Origin: Trichobilharzia szidati
Taxonomy: Eukaryota; Platyhelminthes; Trematoda; Strigeidida; Schistosomatidae
Assembly: GCA_944472155.2 (NCBI GenBank)
Contig: OX235279.1
Span: 174,881,868 to 174,945,867 of the forward strand
Direction of reading: 5' to 3'
Length of the DNA: 64,000 bases
Made by a program: the position numbers and the translations under genes. This document shows positions 58,101 through 64,000 of this stretch, piece by piece; the stretch's first letter is position 1, and every line of letters starts with the position of its first letter. The notes beneath the pieces were generated by a model. The model had not been told where the DNA came from and made no database searches. It worked only from the letters and a program-made list of their open reading frames with translations.

Positions 58101-60621
58101 TTCTTTATTACTACTATTATCGTTAAATAGCTGTGCCAAATACATCAGAGAACATTCTCTCTCTTGCACATAAAATGAAACATAAGAAGCTAATATAATT
58201 GCTTTCTTCTTTCTCTGTGTATTTTGGTACTGACTGAATATTTGAAAATGCCTTATTTTCTGACAATACGTGCTAAAGATGCAGTGTCCTATTATGTATA
58301 TATATATATATGGCTGGAACTTTGAGTAGGTGGTAAGTCACTGTATCTACTGCGTAGTATTTATGTACATATCTCTGCGTGTGTGTGTGTGCGTGCGCTC
58401 GTGCGCGCGTGCACGTGCACATATGACTATAAATGATGAACAGATGGTTCATAAAAAATACTCTATAGGACTAATGCATATTTAAATAACCTATAAATTA
58501 TTATTCCTTGAAAGTTCATCATTCAGTTTTGTTGTTTTTTTTTGTTGTTTTCAGTATCTGAGTTATTCCGGTGTTTTATCATCTTTTTGTTTCAATTTAT
58601 GTCTGGAATTCATCATTCCTGTTCATATTTGTGCTCACTTGTACACTTGCCGTTTCTCTGCATTCATGTGTGTATCTGTTGTGTGTGTGTGTGTGTGTGT
58701 GGTGCACGTCCATTCCATGTCTGCTTGTAATTTTTTATTTGTTTCAGATTTACTGGGTTTTTTTTATATATAATGTGATAATAATGAGTAATACACATCA
58801 CACTATGTGCACTATGCACAACACAACAGTTAAAGTAAATAAAATTGTTCTACAGGTAGACGACACACACACACACACCACAAAGCCTAATACAAAGAGT
58901 TTAACGCTCAAAGTTTACATTAGCAGTGAGTGGCATTCTCTAAGTCATCTGATTTATCATTTCGAAACTCTTTAATAGTTCCGACAAATATGTTAATGTT
59001 GCACCGAGATCAGGACACCAGGAAGCCATCGGTGTACACTTGTGACTAGTCTCAAGTTGAGAAGTAACCGATGCTCGATTTATTAGTGGTTTCCACATAA
59101 TACAGTAGTATGTGGAGACGACAATTCATCAGGCTTGGAATTCTCATCAAGGTCAGTGCATAAGTAATCATCAATTAACTTAAAATTCCCCAGGTTACAG
59201 GTTTGGTGATCAATAAGAAAATTCGGATTTTCAATACAAACGTCAAGTCAGTCAGTTCTTCTATACGGATGGATCAGAAACTTGGCGGCGGGTCACAAAG
59301 AATATTTCCAACAGCCTGTTGCAGACCTTTATCAACAGCTGTCTTCGTTCTATACTGAAGATCAGATGGCCGGAAAGAATCACCAACAAGAAACTATGGG
59401 AACAAACAAAACAAGAACCAATCGCCCACCCAACAAATATGCAGGAGAAAGTGGAGATGGATTGGACACTCGCTGAGGAGGCCACTGGGTGACATCGCGC
59501 GTCAGGCCATCGCTCGAGTGGAACCCAAAAGGGAAGCGGCGAGTGTGACGTCCAAGTGTGGGTGACATGGAGGAGATCGTGTGAAGAGGAGTTGAAACAG
59601 TATGGACTAACATGGATGCAGGTGAAAAGTACAGCAGAAGACAGAAGCAAGTGGAGACGTGTAGTTGAAGCCCTATGTTCCACTAGGAACCCAAGGGAAC
59701 AATAATAATACAGGTTTGGTCATGAGCTGACATAAGTTAGAGGACCATTGTAAAACACAGGAGTGCAGGACAGCTGTTTCGTCCTAGTTTGGGAGTCATC
59801 GGCAGTACGCACTCACCATAACGGTTCGAACCCAGGCGAGTCAGTAGACCTTGGTTAGCGAATTATCAGAAGTCGGAATTCATTAGTCATTGGATCGGTT
59901 CCCAGTGGCTAAATTATCTGGTTACGAACCTTGGTAGGCGCGTACTGCTGGAGAGTCCCAAACTAGGGTGAAACAGCAGTCCTGTAATCCTACGTTTTCC
60001 AATAGTTCTCCAATTTATGTAAACTCATGACCAAACCTACATAAGCAGTCACCTAGACAAATCTCCTCACTCCCATTTCTCTCTCCCTTCCATGGGATAG
60101 GACAGAGGCGGTCAATAACAATTTAAATGTTCTCACGCAGTTGGTGTGTTGTACACAGTCTTACGTGACTTAGTATGTATTATGCGTTTGAAATGTAACG
60201 TTTTGTTGTTATAAAGGTGTTTTCTATCGATTGTTCACAGGCCTTCATTATCTGTTTCGCGCCATGTGTTATACTTTGCGCGAAACTACTTCCTTGCGGC
60301 TACTTTTATCCTCACTCTTTTTTTAAATCTTGTAAGGACTTAATTTTGTGTACTTCAGCATTAGTCATGAACACCGCCTGCTTGCTAACAGATCGATCTG
60401 TTGTCATCTAAAGCCTTATTATTTCATGATTGTGTTATTTGTTTTAAATTTTCTCTCTCTTTAACAGTGCTGTCATTGAACACAATCCATCGAGTCGTAT
60501 GCAGAGTGAAAAGCAAGTCTCTTCGCATTCCCCGTATAACAATCATTCACGTGGTATGTCACAGCCGGAGAAAGAACCATTAGCTCCTGGTTACAATAAC
60601 TACAGAGATGGACGATTATAA
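31115..60621 (+). CDS. leucine-rich-repeat single-pass membrane protein, three exons
   Basis: Joining 31115-31839, 52360-52809 and 60468-60621 gives one open frame of 442 codons ending in TAA; both junctions are GT-AG and phase 2. The predicted protein has an N-terminal hydrophobic signal segment (about residues 15-30, HLLVLFLYYAANCVKG) and a cysteine-containing N-terminal region. Leucine-rich repeats follow (about residues 75-215; examples are LERLSLSNVDG, LTSLYLVRTQLTSLP and LEDINLSENML). A C-terminal LRR cap carries WHCDC (exon 1) and two more cysteines in exon 2 (FRCHTPENL, EDIC). Next come an approximately 65-residue Gly/Asn/Ser-rich stalk, a transmembrane helix (about residues 345-368), a basic stop-transfer (RKRSQRRK) and a 75-residue tail with Tyr/Asn-rich ends. 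This predicts a cell-surface type I protein with an extracellular LRR domain, probably adhesive or receptor-like. Ligand and exact family cannot be named. The introns are 20.5 kb and 7.7 kb and full of mobile DNA. Confidence 0.88.
31840..32984. other. start of LRR intron 1, no recognisable element
   Basis: AT-rich intron sequence. No repeat family recognised. Confidence 0.4.
32985..33228 (-). mobile_element. SINE3 copy in LRR intron 1
   Basis: The minus strand has head GTGCGTCAGTGGCACAGTG, a degenerate B box (GGTTCGATCCCC), body and the tail CCCTATGTTCCAGCACTAG..GTAAAGGAATT. Confidence 0.85.
33229..34394. other. no recognisable element
   Basis: AT-rich intron sequence with short TA runs (33640-33656, 34310-34325). 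Confidence 0.4.
34395..34450 (+). repeat. PLE terminal module, isolated
   Basis: TTGTAGAACCTGATGATG, then AAATCAACGAAAATATTC and TTTGTTCATCAG: the shared end module of the PLE-B copies, with a shortened hairpin. Confidence 0.7.
34580..34805 (-). mobile_element. SINE3 copy, diverged
   Basis: The minus strand has a GCCGGTAGATCAGTGGTAAAATG A box, a degenerate B box, a body with GGGGAGGTTGG and a tail with CTATGTTCCACTCGGAACG. It resembles the copy at 9.9 kb (same GCCGGTAG head). Confidence 0.75.
34806..35404. other. no recognisable element
   Basis: Intron sequence without a recognised repeat. Confidence 0.4.
35405..35900 (-). mobile_element. PLE-C C-terminal fragment
   Basis: The minus strand matches the tail of the PLE-C copies. 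It has a GIY-YIG-like start near 35875-35850 (CTTATATAGGTGAAACTAGT), a helix-rich middle, the EALFI segment near 35665-35640, and the terminal CGTGTGACTAAGTTGATGTG ... AAACCATGTCATCCAG. Stops are present. Confidence 0.75.
35901..36346. other. no recognisable element
   Basis: Intron sequence without a recognised repeat. Confidence 0.4.
36360..36628. mobile_element. SINE1 copy with internal inversion and TSD
   Basis: The left part (36360-36462) is the unit body in minus orientation (GACTGGACACTAGTAAC ... GGCTACCATTCTAG). From 36463 the sequence switches to plus orientation inside the tRNA-like head (GTAACGTCTCTGACTCC) and runs to CTTAATATCATC. A 13-bp duplication with one mismatch, AAGAGCAATATTG/AAGAGTAATATTG, flanks the whole (36347-36359, 36629-36641), so it inserted as one piece. 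Confidence 0.85.
36642..37839. other. no recognisable element
   Basis: Intron sequence. A 68-codon open frame on the minus strand (37282-37488) has no recognisable domain. Confidence 0.4.
37840..38275 (-). mobile_element. RTE LINE 3' end
   Basis: The reverse complement gives the RTE 3' end: a terminal GAAGCTCTTTGTTTCACTTGG, an upstream CAACAAATCAAC-like region and ...GTGTCACTAAAAGC. Frames are broken. Confidence 0.7.
38276..39861. other. no recognisable element
   Basis: About 1.6 kb of AT-rich intron sequence; a short TA run at 39531-39540. Confidence 0.4.
39862..40400 (+). mobile_element. PLE-A C-terminal tail fragment
   Basis: The frame reads HRPAWLSKGQTKSIRSTILS, then EHKIDVNETAFKVTYC, LLNIAEAVGIHIKKPNLYV and QKKLVQTLSLPW. 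This is the segment that follows the GIY-YIG core in PLEs; the palindrome copies break off just before it. A terminal module (AGAGCCAGAAGAGGAGG ... TCGAAAAGGATA) lies at 40340-40385. Confidence 0.85.
40670..40740 (+). mobile_element. SINE3 head fragment
   Basis: TTGGCACAGCAGTTATAAC and GGTCCGGGGTTCGATACCC give A- and B-box regions of SINE3 without the body or tail. Confidence 0.75.
40741..41489. other. no recognisable element
   Basis: AT-rich intron sequence; a TA run at 41237-41253. Confidence 0.4.
41490..41700 (+). mobile_element. Sm-alpha-like hammerhead repeat, copy 3 (best preserved)
   Basis: From TTTTAGATTTTCCCGTCGAC through TTGGACCGAAGTCCTCGG and GGGAACATCATCACTCACTG to the hammerhead and AGTCACCATCCACAAATTAAC. 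About 210 bp, the same order as the other two copies. Confidence 0.85.
41612..41685 (+). ncRNA. hammerhead ribozyme (Sm-alpha type), core-mutated
   Basis: Stem I TCCAG pairs with CTGGA, stem II GTCC with GGAC around a CGAATA loop, and GAAAC is intact. Stem III is only a few base pairs, as is typical of this family. The core reads GTGACGA where CTGANGA is required (C3 is G). The cleavage triplet is ATT, which still fits NUH. Overall fold retained; activity doubtful. Confidence 0.75.
41701..42884. other. no recognisable element
   Basis: AT-rich intron sequence with a (TA)n microsatellite at 42323-42357. Confidence 0.4.
42885..43265. mobile_element. HFE foldback element, diverged
   Basis: The left arm is on the minus strand: a motif at 42912-42965 with GCGATGA core, GTTCC stem and ACGAAAC, plus tRNA-like boxes near 42970-43030. 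The right arm is on the plus strand, with a motif at 43170-43225 (CCGATGA core, GTCC, CAAATTA, then AGGAGGAAAC, AGCTGTC). The right arm lacks the tRNA boxes. The centre contains the CTAGTCACTAGCGAGCATC block shared with the 9.3-9.6-kb copy. Confidence 0.75.
43266..44095. other. no recognisable element
   Basis: A 79-codon open frame at 43671-43910 (+) has no recognisable domain. Confidence 0.35.
44096..44790 (-). mobile_element. PLE-B C-terminal fragment with terminal module
   Basis: The minus strand is collinear with 10375-11160 and 49497-50470: broken frames for the endonuclease tail, then the conserved LKQP..CV-QKK-like end (near 44400-44375). The terminal module lies at 44096-44170, where the hairpin reads GAGTACTC instead of GAATATTC. 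Confidence 0.8.
44791..45654. other. no recognisable element
   Basis: AT-rich intron sequence. Confidence 0.4.
45655..46870 (+). mobile_element. PLE-C copy with reverse-transcriptase and linker
   Basis: The frame 45679-45912 encodes MGSPISLVVADIFMDRWE, then WWRYVDDIFTVLRTQDIDRF. It contains the YVDD catalytic box and the upstream GSPIS block of reverse transcriptase. Further frames contain GRHIREALKLNNYPDKLVRKYV, an Asn/Asp-rich run encoded by AAT/GAT repeats, and the linker and C-terminal region up to the terminal GAAACATTGTCATCCAG near 46810. It matches 18480-20260 in reverse but lacks the two SINE insertions, so it records both empty sites. Confidence 0.88.
46871..47781. other. no recognisable element
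   Basis: Includes a (TA)n microsatellite at 47222-47245. Confidence 0.4.
47782..48075 (-). mobile_element. RTE LINE 3' end
   Basis: The minus strand ends GGCTGAAGCTCTATGTCCCTC. Upstream it has GAACCCGAATGGAAAGCGG and the GTGAAGAGGAGATTAAAGC segment, as in the copies at 11.5 and 28.1 kb. Confidence 0.8.
48076..49496. other. no recognisable element
   Basis: AT-rich intron sequence. Minus-strand open frames of 60-85 codons in 48186-49010 show no domain that I recognise. Confidence 0.35.
49124..49193. repeat. (AT)n microsatellite, 70 bp
   Basis: Thirty-five uninterrupted AT dinucleotides, the longest simple repeat in the window. Confidence 0.98.
49497..50547 (-). mobile_element. PLE-B copy bounded by inverted terminal modules
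   Basis: The minus strand (50398-50153) encodes REHLPMSLSKGVMRRINSSV, then LDHLVETGHQASIEESF, RLPK-like and AEAISSRLKQPVFCVRKKQ, the PLE C-terminal tail. About 78 bp at the left end (49497-49574, from CTGAACAAAGGATATTC to TGAATGAATTAGT) are the inverse complement, with changes, of the right end (50471-50547). PLEs are known to carry terminal repeats in direct or inverted order, and this pair fits the inverted case. A SINE1 unit is inserted near the left end. Confidence 0.85.
49590..49978 (-). mobile_element. SINE1 full unit nested in PLE-B
   Basis: In minus orientation the unit starts CGTCCAACCATCTAATACC, passes GTGCACCGTAATGGAG, CACTGACAGAAATCAGTC and ACTGACTAGTGCACAGTC, then the tRNA-like head (CGAATAGCTCAGTGGTAACG, GGTTCGAATC), and ends TTGCCTTCAACCATCTAAAC. 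Its two ends are the same CAACCATCTAA sequence. Flanks TAACAATATTGTTGTTTA and CAACATTAATGCTGTTTA resemble each other and the uninterrupted site at 44.2 kb, consistent with a diverged target-site duplication. Confidence 0.85.
50548..51411. other. no recognisable element
   Basis: Intron sequence without a recognised repeat. Confidence 0.4.
51412..51725. mobile_element. HFE foldback element, two arms
   Basis: Termini TTGGTTAGTTGGAGGATTTC and AAATCCTCCAACCAACT are inverse complements. The left arm has a minus-strand motif (51470-51525) and B box. The right arm (from about 51575) has B box GATTCGAACCC and a plus-strand motif at 51615-51672 (GTACTG, ATGAAGA, GTCC, ACGAAAC, AGCTGTC, CAGTAC). The tRNA A-box part is lost between the arms, leaving a compact 314-bp palindrome. 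Confidence 0.85.
51768..52030 (+). mobile_element. SINE1 copy
   Basis: It begins near CAGTAACTAGTGTCCAGTC, then ATATCCATTACAGTCC, A box AAATAGCTCAGTGGTAATG, B box GGATTCAAGTCTC, and ends CCTCCAACCATCTAGTA. It sits about 330 bp upstream of LRR exon 2. Confidence 0.85.
52031..52359. other. end of LRR intron 1 with splice acceptor
   Basis: A long TCTC tract (52325-52342) and TTTTTTGATTTCATTAG form a strong pyrimidine-rich acceptor. The intron ends at 52359. Confidence 0.7.
52360..52809 (+). CDS. LRR gene exon 2: end of LRR cap, stalk, transmembrane helix
   Basis: It encodes 150 codon equivalents beginning with the second half of the LRR C-terminal cap (EFRCHTPENLKSRELSGLAV and EDIC). A Gly/Asn/Ser-rich stalk follows, then the helix EMITVIVAVIAVVLVVIIAL and a basic juxtamembrane stretch. 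The donor is TACTG|GTAAGT (phase 2). Unspliced translation would end one codon later at TAA. Confidence 0.88.
52810..53271. other. start of LRR intron 2, no recognisable element
   Basis: AT-rich intron sequence. Confidence 0.4.
53272..54340 (-). mobile_element. RTE LINE, 5'-truncated, second-longest copy
   Basis: The minus strand encodes QLYDNATCQVIHNGKLSEAF and EVHTGVRQGYLPIV (54320-54220), then QPISINGRNLTDVTSFTYLA (about 53935-53880) and a broken C-terminus, ending near 53272 with GGAAGCCATATGTTGCACCC. Order and motifs equal the copy at 2745-4450, with which it shares the same truncated catalytic region after GVRQG. Confidence 0.85.
54341..54902. other. no recognisable element
   Basis: AT-rich intron sequence with TA runs near 54475-54490. 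Confidence 0.4.
54916..55142 (-). mobile_element. SINE3 copy with perfect TSD
   Basis: Minus-strand head GTCGGTGGCATAGAGGTTAGG, B box GGTTCGATCCCC, body and tail CCCTTTGTTCCACTGGGGAACG plus GAAGGATAAAAAAA. GACAGTTCAATGT is duplicated exactly (54903-54915 and 55143-55155). Confidence 0.93.
55156..56049. other. no recognisable element
   Basis: Contains four tandem CTAGA units (55432-55452). Two minus-strand open frames here (55133-55405, 55508-55753) have no recognisable domain. Confidence 0.35.
56050..56250. mobile_element. HFE foldback element, shortened
   Basis: The left arm has a minus-strand motif (56108-56160; ACGAAAC, GTCC-like, CCGACAA core). The right arm has B box GGTTCGAAACCC and a shortened motif TACTGATGATGAGCACCAAG then AGGACGAAAC. 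The outer flanks TTTAGGTTGGACC and the block after 56240 are degenerate. Confidence 0.75.
56251..57085. other. no recognisable element
   Basis: Intron sequence without a recognised repeat. Confidence 0.4.
57086..57470. mobile_element. HFE foldback element, both arms well preserved
   Basis: The left arm (minus strand) has a motif at 57115-57175 with an exact CTGAAGA core, ATACTG/CAGTAC stem I, GTCC/GGAC stem II and AGCTGTC, but an AACG insertion before GAAAC. It also has a complete A box (GTGGCTTAATGGTCTACGAG) and B box. The right arm (plus strand) has B box GGTTCGAACCCCGG and a motif at 57362-57418 with insertion AAGG before GAAAT. Confidence 0.88.
57471..59207. other. no recognisable gene
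   Basis: AT-rich intron with GT-rich microsatellites at 58378-58420 and 58681-58701 and a short CA run near 58863-58878. Open frames at 58542-58975 run through these repeats and are not convincing. Confidence 0.4.
59208..59705 (+). mobile_element. RTE LINE 3' end
   Basis: Broken frames read KIRIFNTNVKSV, RRKWRWIGH, SLRRPLGDIARQAI and VEPKREAA. This is the C-terminus characteristic of RTE reverse transcriptases (R-W-I-G-H-x-L-R). The 3' end is GAAGCCCTATGTTCCACTAGG, GGGAACAATAATAATA. Confidence 0.88.
59714..60045. mobile_element. HFE foldback element, two arms
   Basis: Termini AGGTTTGGTCATGAGCTGAC and ACTCATGACCAAACCT are inverse complements. The left motif (minus, 59765-59815) has CCGATGA core, CTCC, ACGAAAC and AGCTGTC. 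The right motif (plus, 59943-59990) has CTGGAGA core with GTACTG stem I and GTCC. It adjoins the RTE 3' end directly. Confidence 0.87.
60046..60467. other. end of LRR intron 2 with splice acceptor
   Basis: A TTTTCTCTCTCTTTAACAG tract ends at 60467. No repeat recognised. Confidence 0.6.
60468..60621 (+). CDS. LRR gene exon 3: cytoplasmic tail and stop
   Basis: It completes the phase-2 codon (TG|T, Cys) and encodes 50 more residues (AVIEHNPSSRMQSEKQVSSH, ending YNNYRDGRL) before TAA at 60619-60621. Ser-, Asn- and Tyr-rich, with no domain seen. Exon assignment rests on the acceptor quality, the matching phase and the open frame to a stop. Confidence 0.8.
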
Positions 60622-60810
60622 CAGAAGGATGCAGAGGAAGCACATCAAGAAAAGCAGATGCCTACTTTATCAGACATTTTCTCTTTCTTTCTTTCTTTGT
60701 CAAACCCGTTTTTGTGTGAATGTGTCTGGTGTCTACATTTTATTCAACACTACACACAATATTAATGCCTACAGTTTCCTCTTCTGTCATTCTCTTAACA
60801 CATTGCTTTC

Positions 60811-60841
<31 letters not shown>

Positions 60842-62870
60842 AGAGAGAGAGAGGTATTTATGTAGAACAACACGAATGCACACACAAAGTTATCCCTACT
60901 TCTCTGAAAAGAAAATCATGAATTCCACTGAAATTTTCATTCCATATATTCTCAAATTCGTTCAACTTTCTTTTAAGCTTTGGCGAGAGTCAATCAGCTT
61001 CGATTTACGCGTAACTTTTATTCCGTGTTGAACAAGTCATTCAAGTACATAAAAAGACACGCACACACGCACACACACGTACATGTGCACACTTGCATAT
61101 ATACAGAGAAGTGGAGACAAGTAGACGGAGAGAATTGAGAGCACAATTTACGATGATTGTTAATTTATATACATAAATTGATTGAGCAATTATTCTGTTC
61201 TTTTATTAGTGCTTTATACACATGTGTATCTGAGCTATTCATTGGAAATCTGATCTCTTTTTTTAACTTTCTCTGTTTTATTGTATTGTAACTCAATCAT
61301 ACGGTGTAATATTTCAACACTCCACGTACATGTAGACTGTATACCAACACGACAAACAGGCGATAGAAGACACATAAAAAAAAGAACAACTTGCACATAT
61401 ACACAAATTTGATGAATCTATACGGTGTGTGTGTGTGTTTTAGGTATTTAACATGTTCACCTGTGAGAAATAAAATCAATAATAATTATAATAATAATAA
61501 TAATGATGGTATGGTAATAATAACCTGTTACCACTGAGTGCCTATTAAAAACCAAACAAACATAGTACTATTTATTGTCTACCGCTTCTCGCTCTCTCTT
61601 TATCTATATATGTTTTGGCTTTTTTGACTCTTGGTATGATTAGCTCAGTTATGTTTCCAGGTCTTAAACAGCGTTTTCCATGTGTGCGTGCGTGCGTGCG
61701 TACTTCTGTGTATGAGTGTTAGTCAAAACTTTTCTGTTCCGTTTATCAATTTTCTCTTCTCTAGAGGAAACAGAAAAAAAGAGTACTGATGATGAAGGAA
61801 GTTCTGATAAAAGCAGTGTGTTGTGTATTGTGAATGGCATTTCCTTAATGGCGAAAAGACATCTATATATATGTATGTATGTTCCCAAATTATGAGGTTT
61901 ATTATCAAATTTGTGTCTTTAGACGTCTTTTTTTGCCTTTTTTTCAAAGCCTTAACCTTCTGCCTTCCACACAACCACACACCCACACACGCATACAAAA
62001 GTGCTTATTACTGTCTTCAATTTTTTTGGGTGCTTTCTCTGTTGTTTTTATTTCTAGGCGAAGTTTTTTTCTCTGTTTTTAATGTTGATTCATACATATA
62101 TATGTCAAATTTTAGTTTGGATATTGAGTAAAGCCATCACCGCTTTCTATTTGTTGCAAAGAGAAACACACTCAATTTTGCTTGTTCTAGCTAGCATTGA
62201 TTAATTAACTAAAAGTGCTTTGGACGAATAAGAAAGAATGCCCTCCCTTGATTTCAACATTCAATCGCTTGTGGTTTTTGAAAAAACAGTAATAATAATT
62301 ATAATCACATAATATGCAACTTCCCCAGTCCAGATGTAAAAAATCCCCTGTTTTGGCGCCGTGTGTTATATATACTTTGTCATTCATTTTGATAGTAATG
62401 ATTACAGTAATAATGAATGAATAGTTGTCACTGTTCAATTTAAACCGTCTCTATCTCTCTCTCTGTCTCGTCTACCTACTTACCTGCCTACCTGTCGATC
62501 AGTTCATCGATCCATTTTTTGATCTGGTTATCAGTTCACTCACACACACAACACACAATAAAATAAAATTGTTCGGACATTTTAAATTACTCACTTCTTC
62601 TTTGCCTGCCTACTATACTATACTGTTGTTTATATTGAGTATTTTTTAATCAATTAAAACAACGGATATTGAAAGAAAAAAGAATACATCCTTTTTATTA
62701 AAAAAAAAGAAAAGAAACAACCAACAAAATTTGTTAGTACATAACTATTATTATGTCTGTTACCAATGCCAACCGAAATTATTAAATATATAGTGTTTGA
62801 TTTGAATAAATAAAAGAATAAATATTTAAAAAAGAAATTGTGTTTTTTTTTTAATTAGCGTTTTTTTGTC
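60622..62870 (+). other. probable LRR 3' UTR or flank with poly(A) signals
   Basis: No coding signal. Low-complexity GT, TC and TAA tracts are abundant (for example 60819-60841 GT). AATAAA hexamers occur at 61468, 62557 and 62805, any of which could end the transcript; T- and GT-rich sequence follows 62805. Confidence 0.45.
62805..62810 (+). terminator. candidate polyadenylation signal
   Basis: AATAAA, followed by a T-rich tract (62837-62853). Alternatives are at 61468 and 62557. Confidence 0.3.
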
Positions 62871-63144
62871 TCCTATTGGTTGATGCTGACTAACAGATTG
62901 GAATCTAGGATGCTCATTTCAGCCGGTTTAAGTCTCGTTATCCAGTGGATGTACATGTGTTCACATAGGGTGTTATAGTGTTTCCACCGAGACTGGAACC
63001 CTCACTGTTTCAAACGTCGAAGTAATATCTACTAGGCCACGAGGATCACTGGGGGGGGACATTCTTGTACACCCAGCGTCAGTTATTTCTTTGATTTTGT
63101 CGCATTTCCCCTTAGCGTTGTGCCGTTGTGCCACCGACACACAC

Positions 63145-63570
63145 ATTGGGTCCCGAGTGGAATACAGCGCTGCAACACCCTTTCTCCATTTCGTCCAGTT
63201 CCCTGTAGTCTTCCTCAACTGAACCTTTCGATTGCCCACAAACTTTCATCTCCTCCCCCACACGGATGATCTCCCAGTTGGGTTCCATTCGAGAATTAAC
63301 CAGGCACGCGATGTCATCCAGTGGTCTCCTCAGTGTGTGTGTGTGTCCCCGATCCATCTCCATTTTGTTTTGGGATATTTGTTGAAAAATATGTTCTCGG
63401 TTAGTTCATCCCCAGGGTTCTTTGCAGCTTATCCGTCCTGACTGTCTGATCTTCAATAGACAGCCAGTGAAGGCAGCTGTTGATGAAAGTTTTTGCAGTA
63501 GCCTGTTGGAAATGCTTTCCAGGACGCGCCAACTCCCTGACCCATATAGAGGTAGAAGAACTGACTTAAC
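63145..63570 (-). mobile_element. RTE LINE 3' end
   Basis: The minus strand encodes remnants such as KVQLRKTTGNWTKWRKGVA followed by LYSTRD, with the 3' end near GCGCTGTATTCCACTCGGGACC. A partial SINE3-like head remnant (GTGCCACCGAC) adjoins it at 63126-63140. Confidence 0.8.
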
Positions 63571-64000
63571 ATACATGGCACTATGATAATAACAATGTTG
63601 GCTTATTTAATACAGTAAATAAAAATAATAATATTCAATAATAATAATAATCTACTTTATTCCAAGACGAACAGTACTTATAATACAGAATGGAATTCTC
63701 AGCATTTGTCACAATATTGCATCTGATTTACTCAAAATATAAATAAAATTAAAAATTAAAATAAAATTAACCAGAGGAATTTGTCCACATTTACGATATA
63801 AAGTCAAAAATATTCGAAGTACGAATTGAGAATAATAATAGTAACAGTGAGTTTGTTTCAAACAGTATTGTCGATTCAGTTTGGAAATTTTAGCATGTTA
63901 TAGATTATTGAATCTAATGTTCTGTTGATATAGCAGCATGGTGAGGGGAAATACAAAATTAACAGTTATAACACAGCTTAAATGATGTTCACACTTATAA
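63571..64000. other. no recognisable gene
   Basis: AT-rich with ATA/AAT tracts. No repeat family recognised. Confidence 0.4.

Noticed and set aside
58542..58975. Overlapping open frames of 62 and 134 codons
   Set aside because: They run through GT and CA microsatellites in an intron and encode low-complexity Cys/Val runs.
59261..59683. 140-codon minus-strand open frame
   Set aside because: Antisense to a clearly identifiable RTE LINE C-terminus on the plus strand.

Overview
The window looks like a digenean fluke genome, most likely Schistosoma or a close relative. Evidence: AT-rich sequence, long repeat-filled introns with GT-AG boundaries, many Penelope-like elements (PLEs) with GIY-YIG endonuclease ends, RTE-type LINE 3' ends, and three degenerate copies of the Sm-alpha type repeat that carries a hammerhead ribozyme. 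There is no bacterial-style gene organisation. Most of the sequence is decayed mobile DNA.

Host genes. One gene is assembled with confidence: a single-pass leucine-rich-repeat membrane protein on the + strand in three exons (31115-31839, 52360-52809, 60468-60621; 442 residues). Its LRR C-terminal cap is split by a 20.5-kb intron. At the left end a minus-strand first exon (1933-2179) encodes the N-terminus of a type II, Golgi-enzyme-like membrane protein. A possible further exon lies at 1685-1797, and the rest is probably beyond the left edge.

Mobile DNA falls into a few families that I name locally. (i) RTE-type LINEs, nine 5'-truncated pieces. (ii) PLEs of several lineages (PLE-A to D), with YMDD/YVDD reverse transcriptase or GIY-YIG ends. 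(iii) SINE1, a tRNA-like repeat found in circularly permuted forms with clear target-site duplications. (iv) SINE3, a tRNA-headed repeat whose 3' tail resembles the RTE LINE tail. (v) HFE, a tRNA-headed, hammerhead-containing sequence that mostly occurs as inverted (foldback) pairs. (vi) Sm-alpha-like hammerhead repeats.

Layout. 1-31 kb: left gene end, then repeats, including an inverted repeat with two 1.2-kb arms that match at every point compared (14197-15393 and 15648-16844) around a PLE reverse-transcriptase piece. 31-60.6 kb: the LRR gene, with introns full of nested elements; one PLE at 49.5-50.5 kb is bounded by inverted terminal modules. 60.6-62.9 kb: probable 3' UTR or flank with several AATAAA signals. 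63.1-63.6 kb: a last RTE piece.

The most interesting signals are the foldback hammerhead elements, the near-perfect palindrome, the PLE terminal hairpin module with a compensatory change, and the circularly permuted SINE1 units. All similarity statements come from reading the sequence by eye; no alignment or database search was run.
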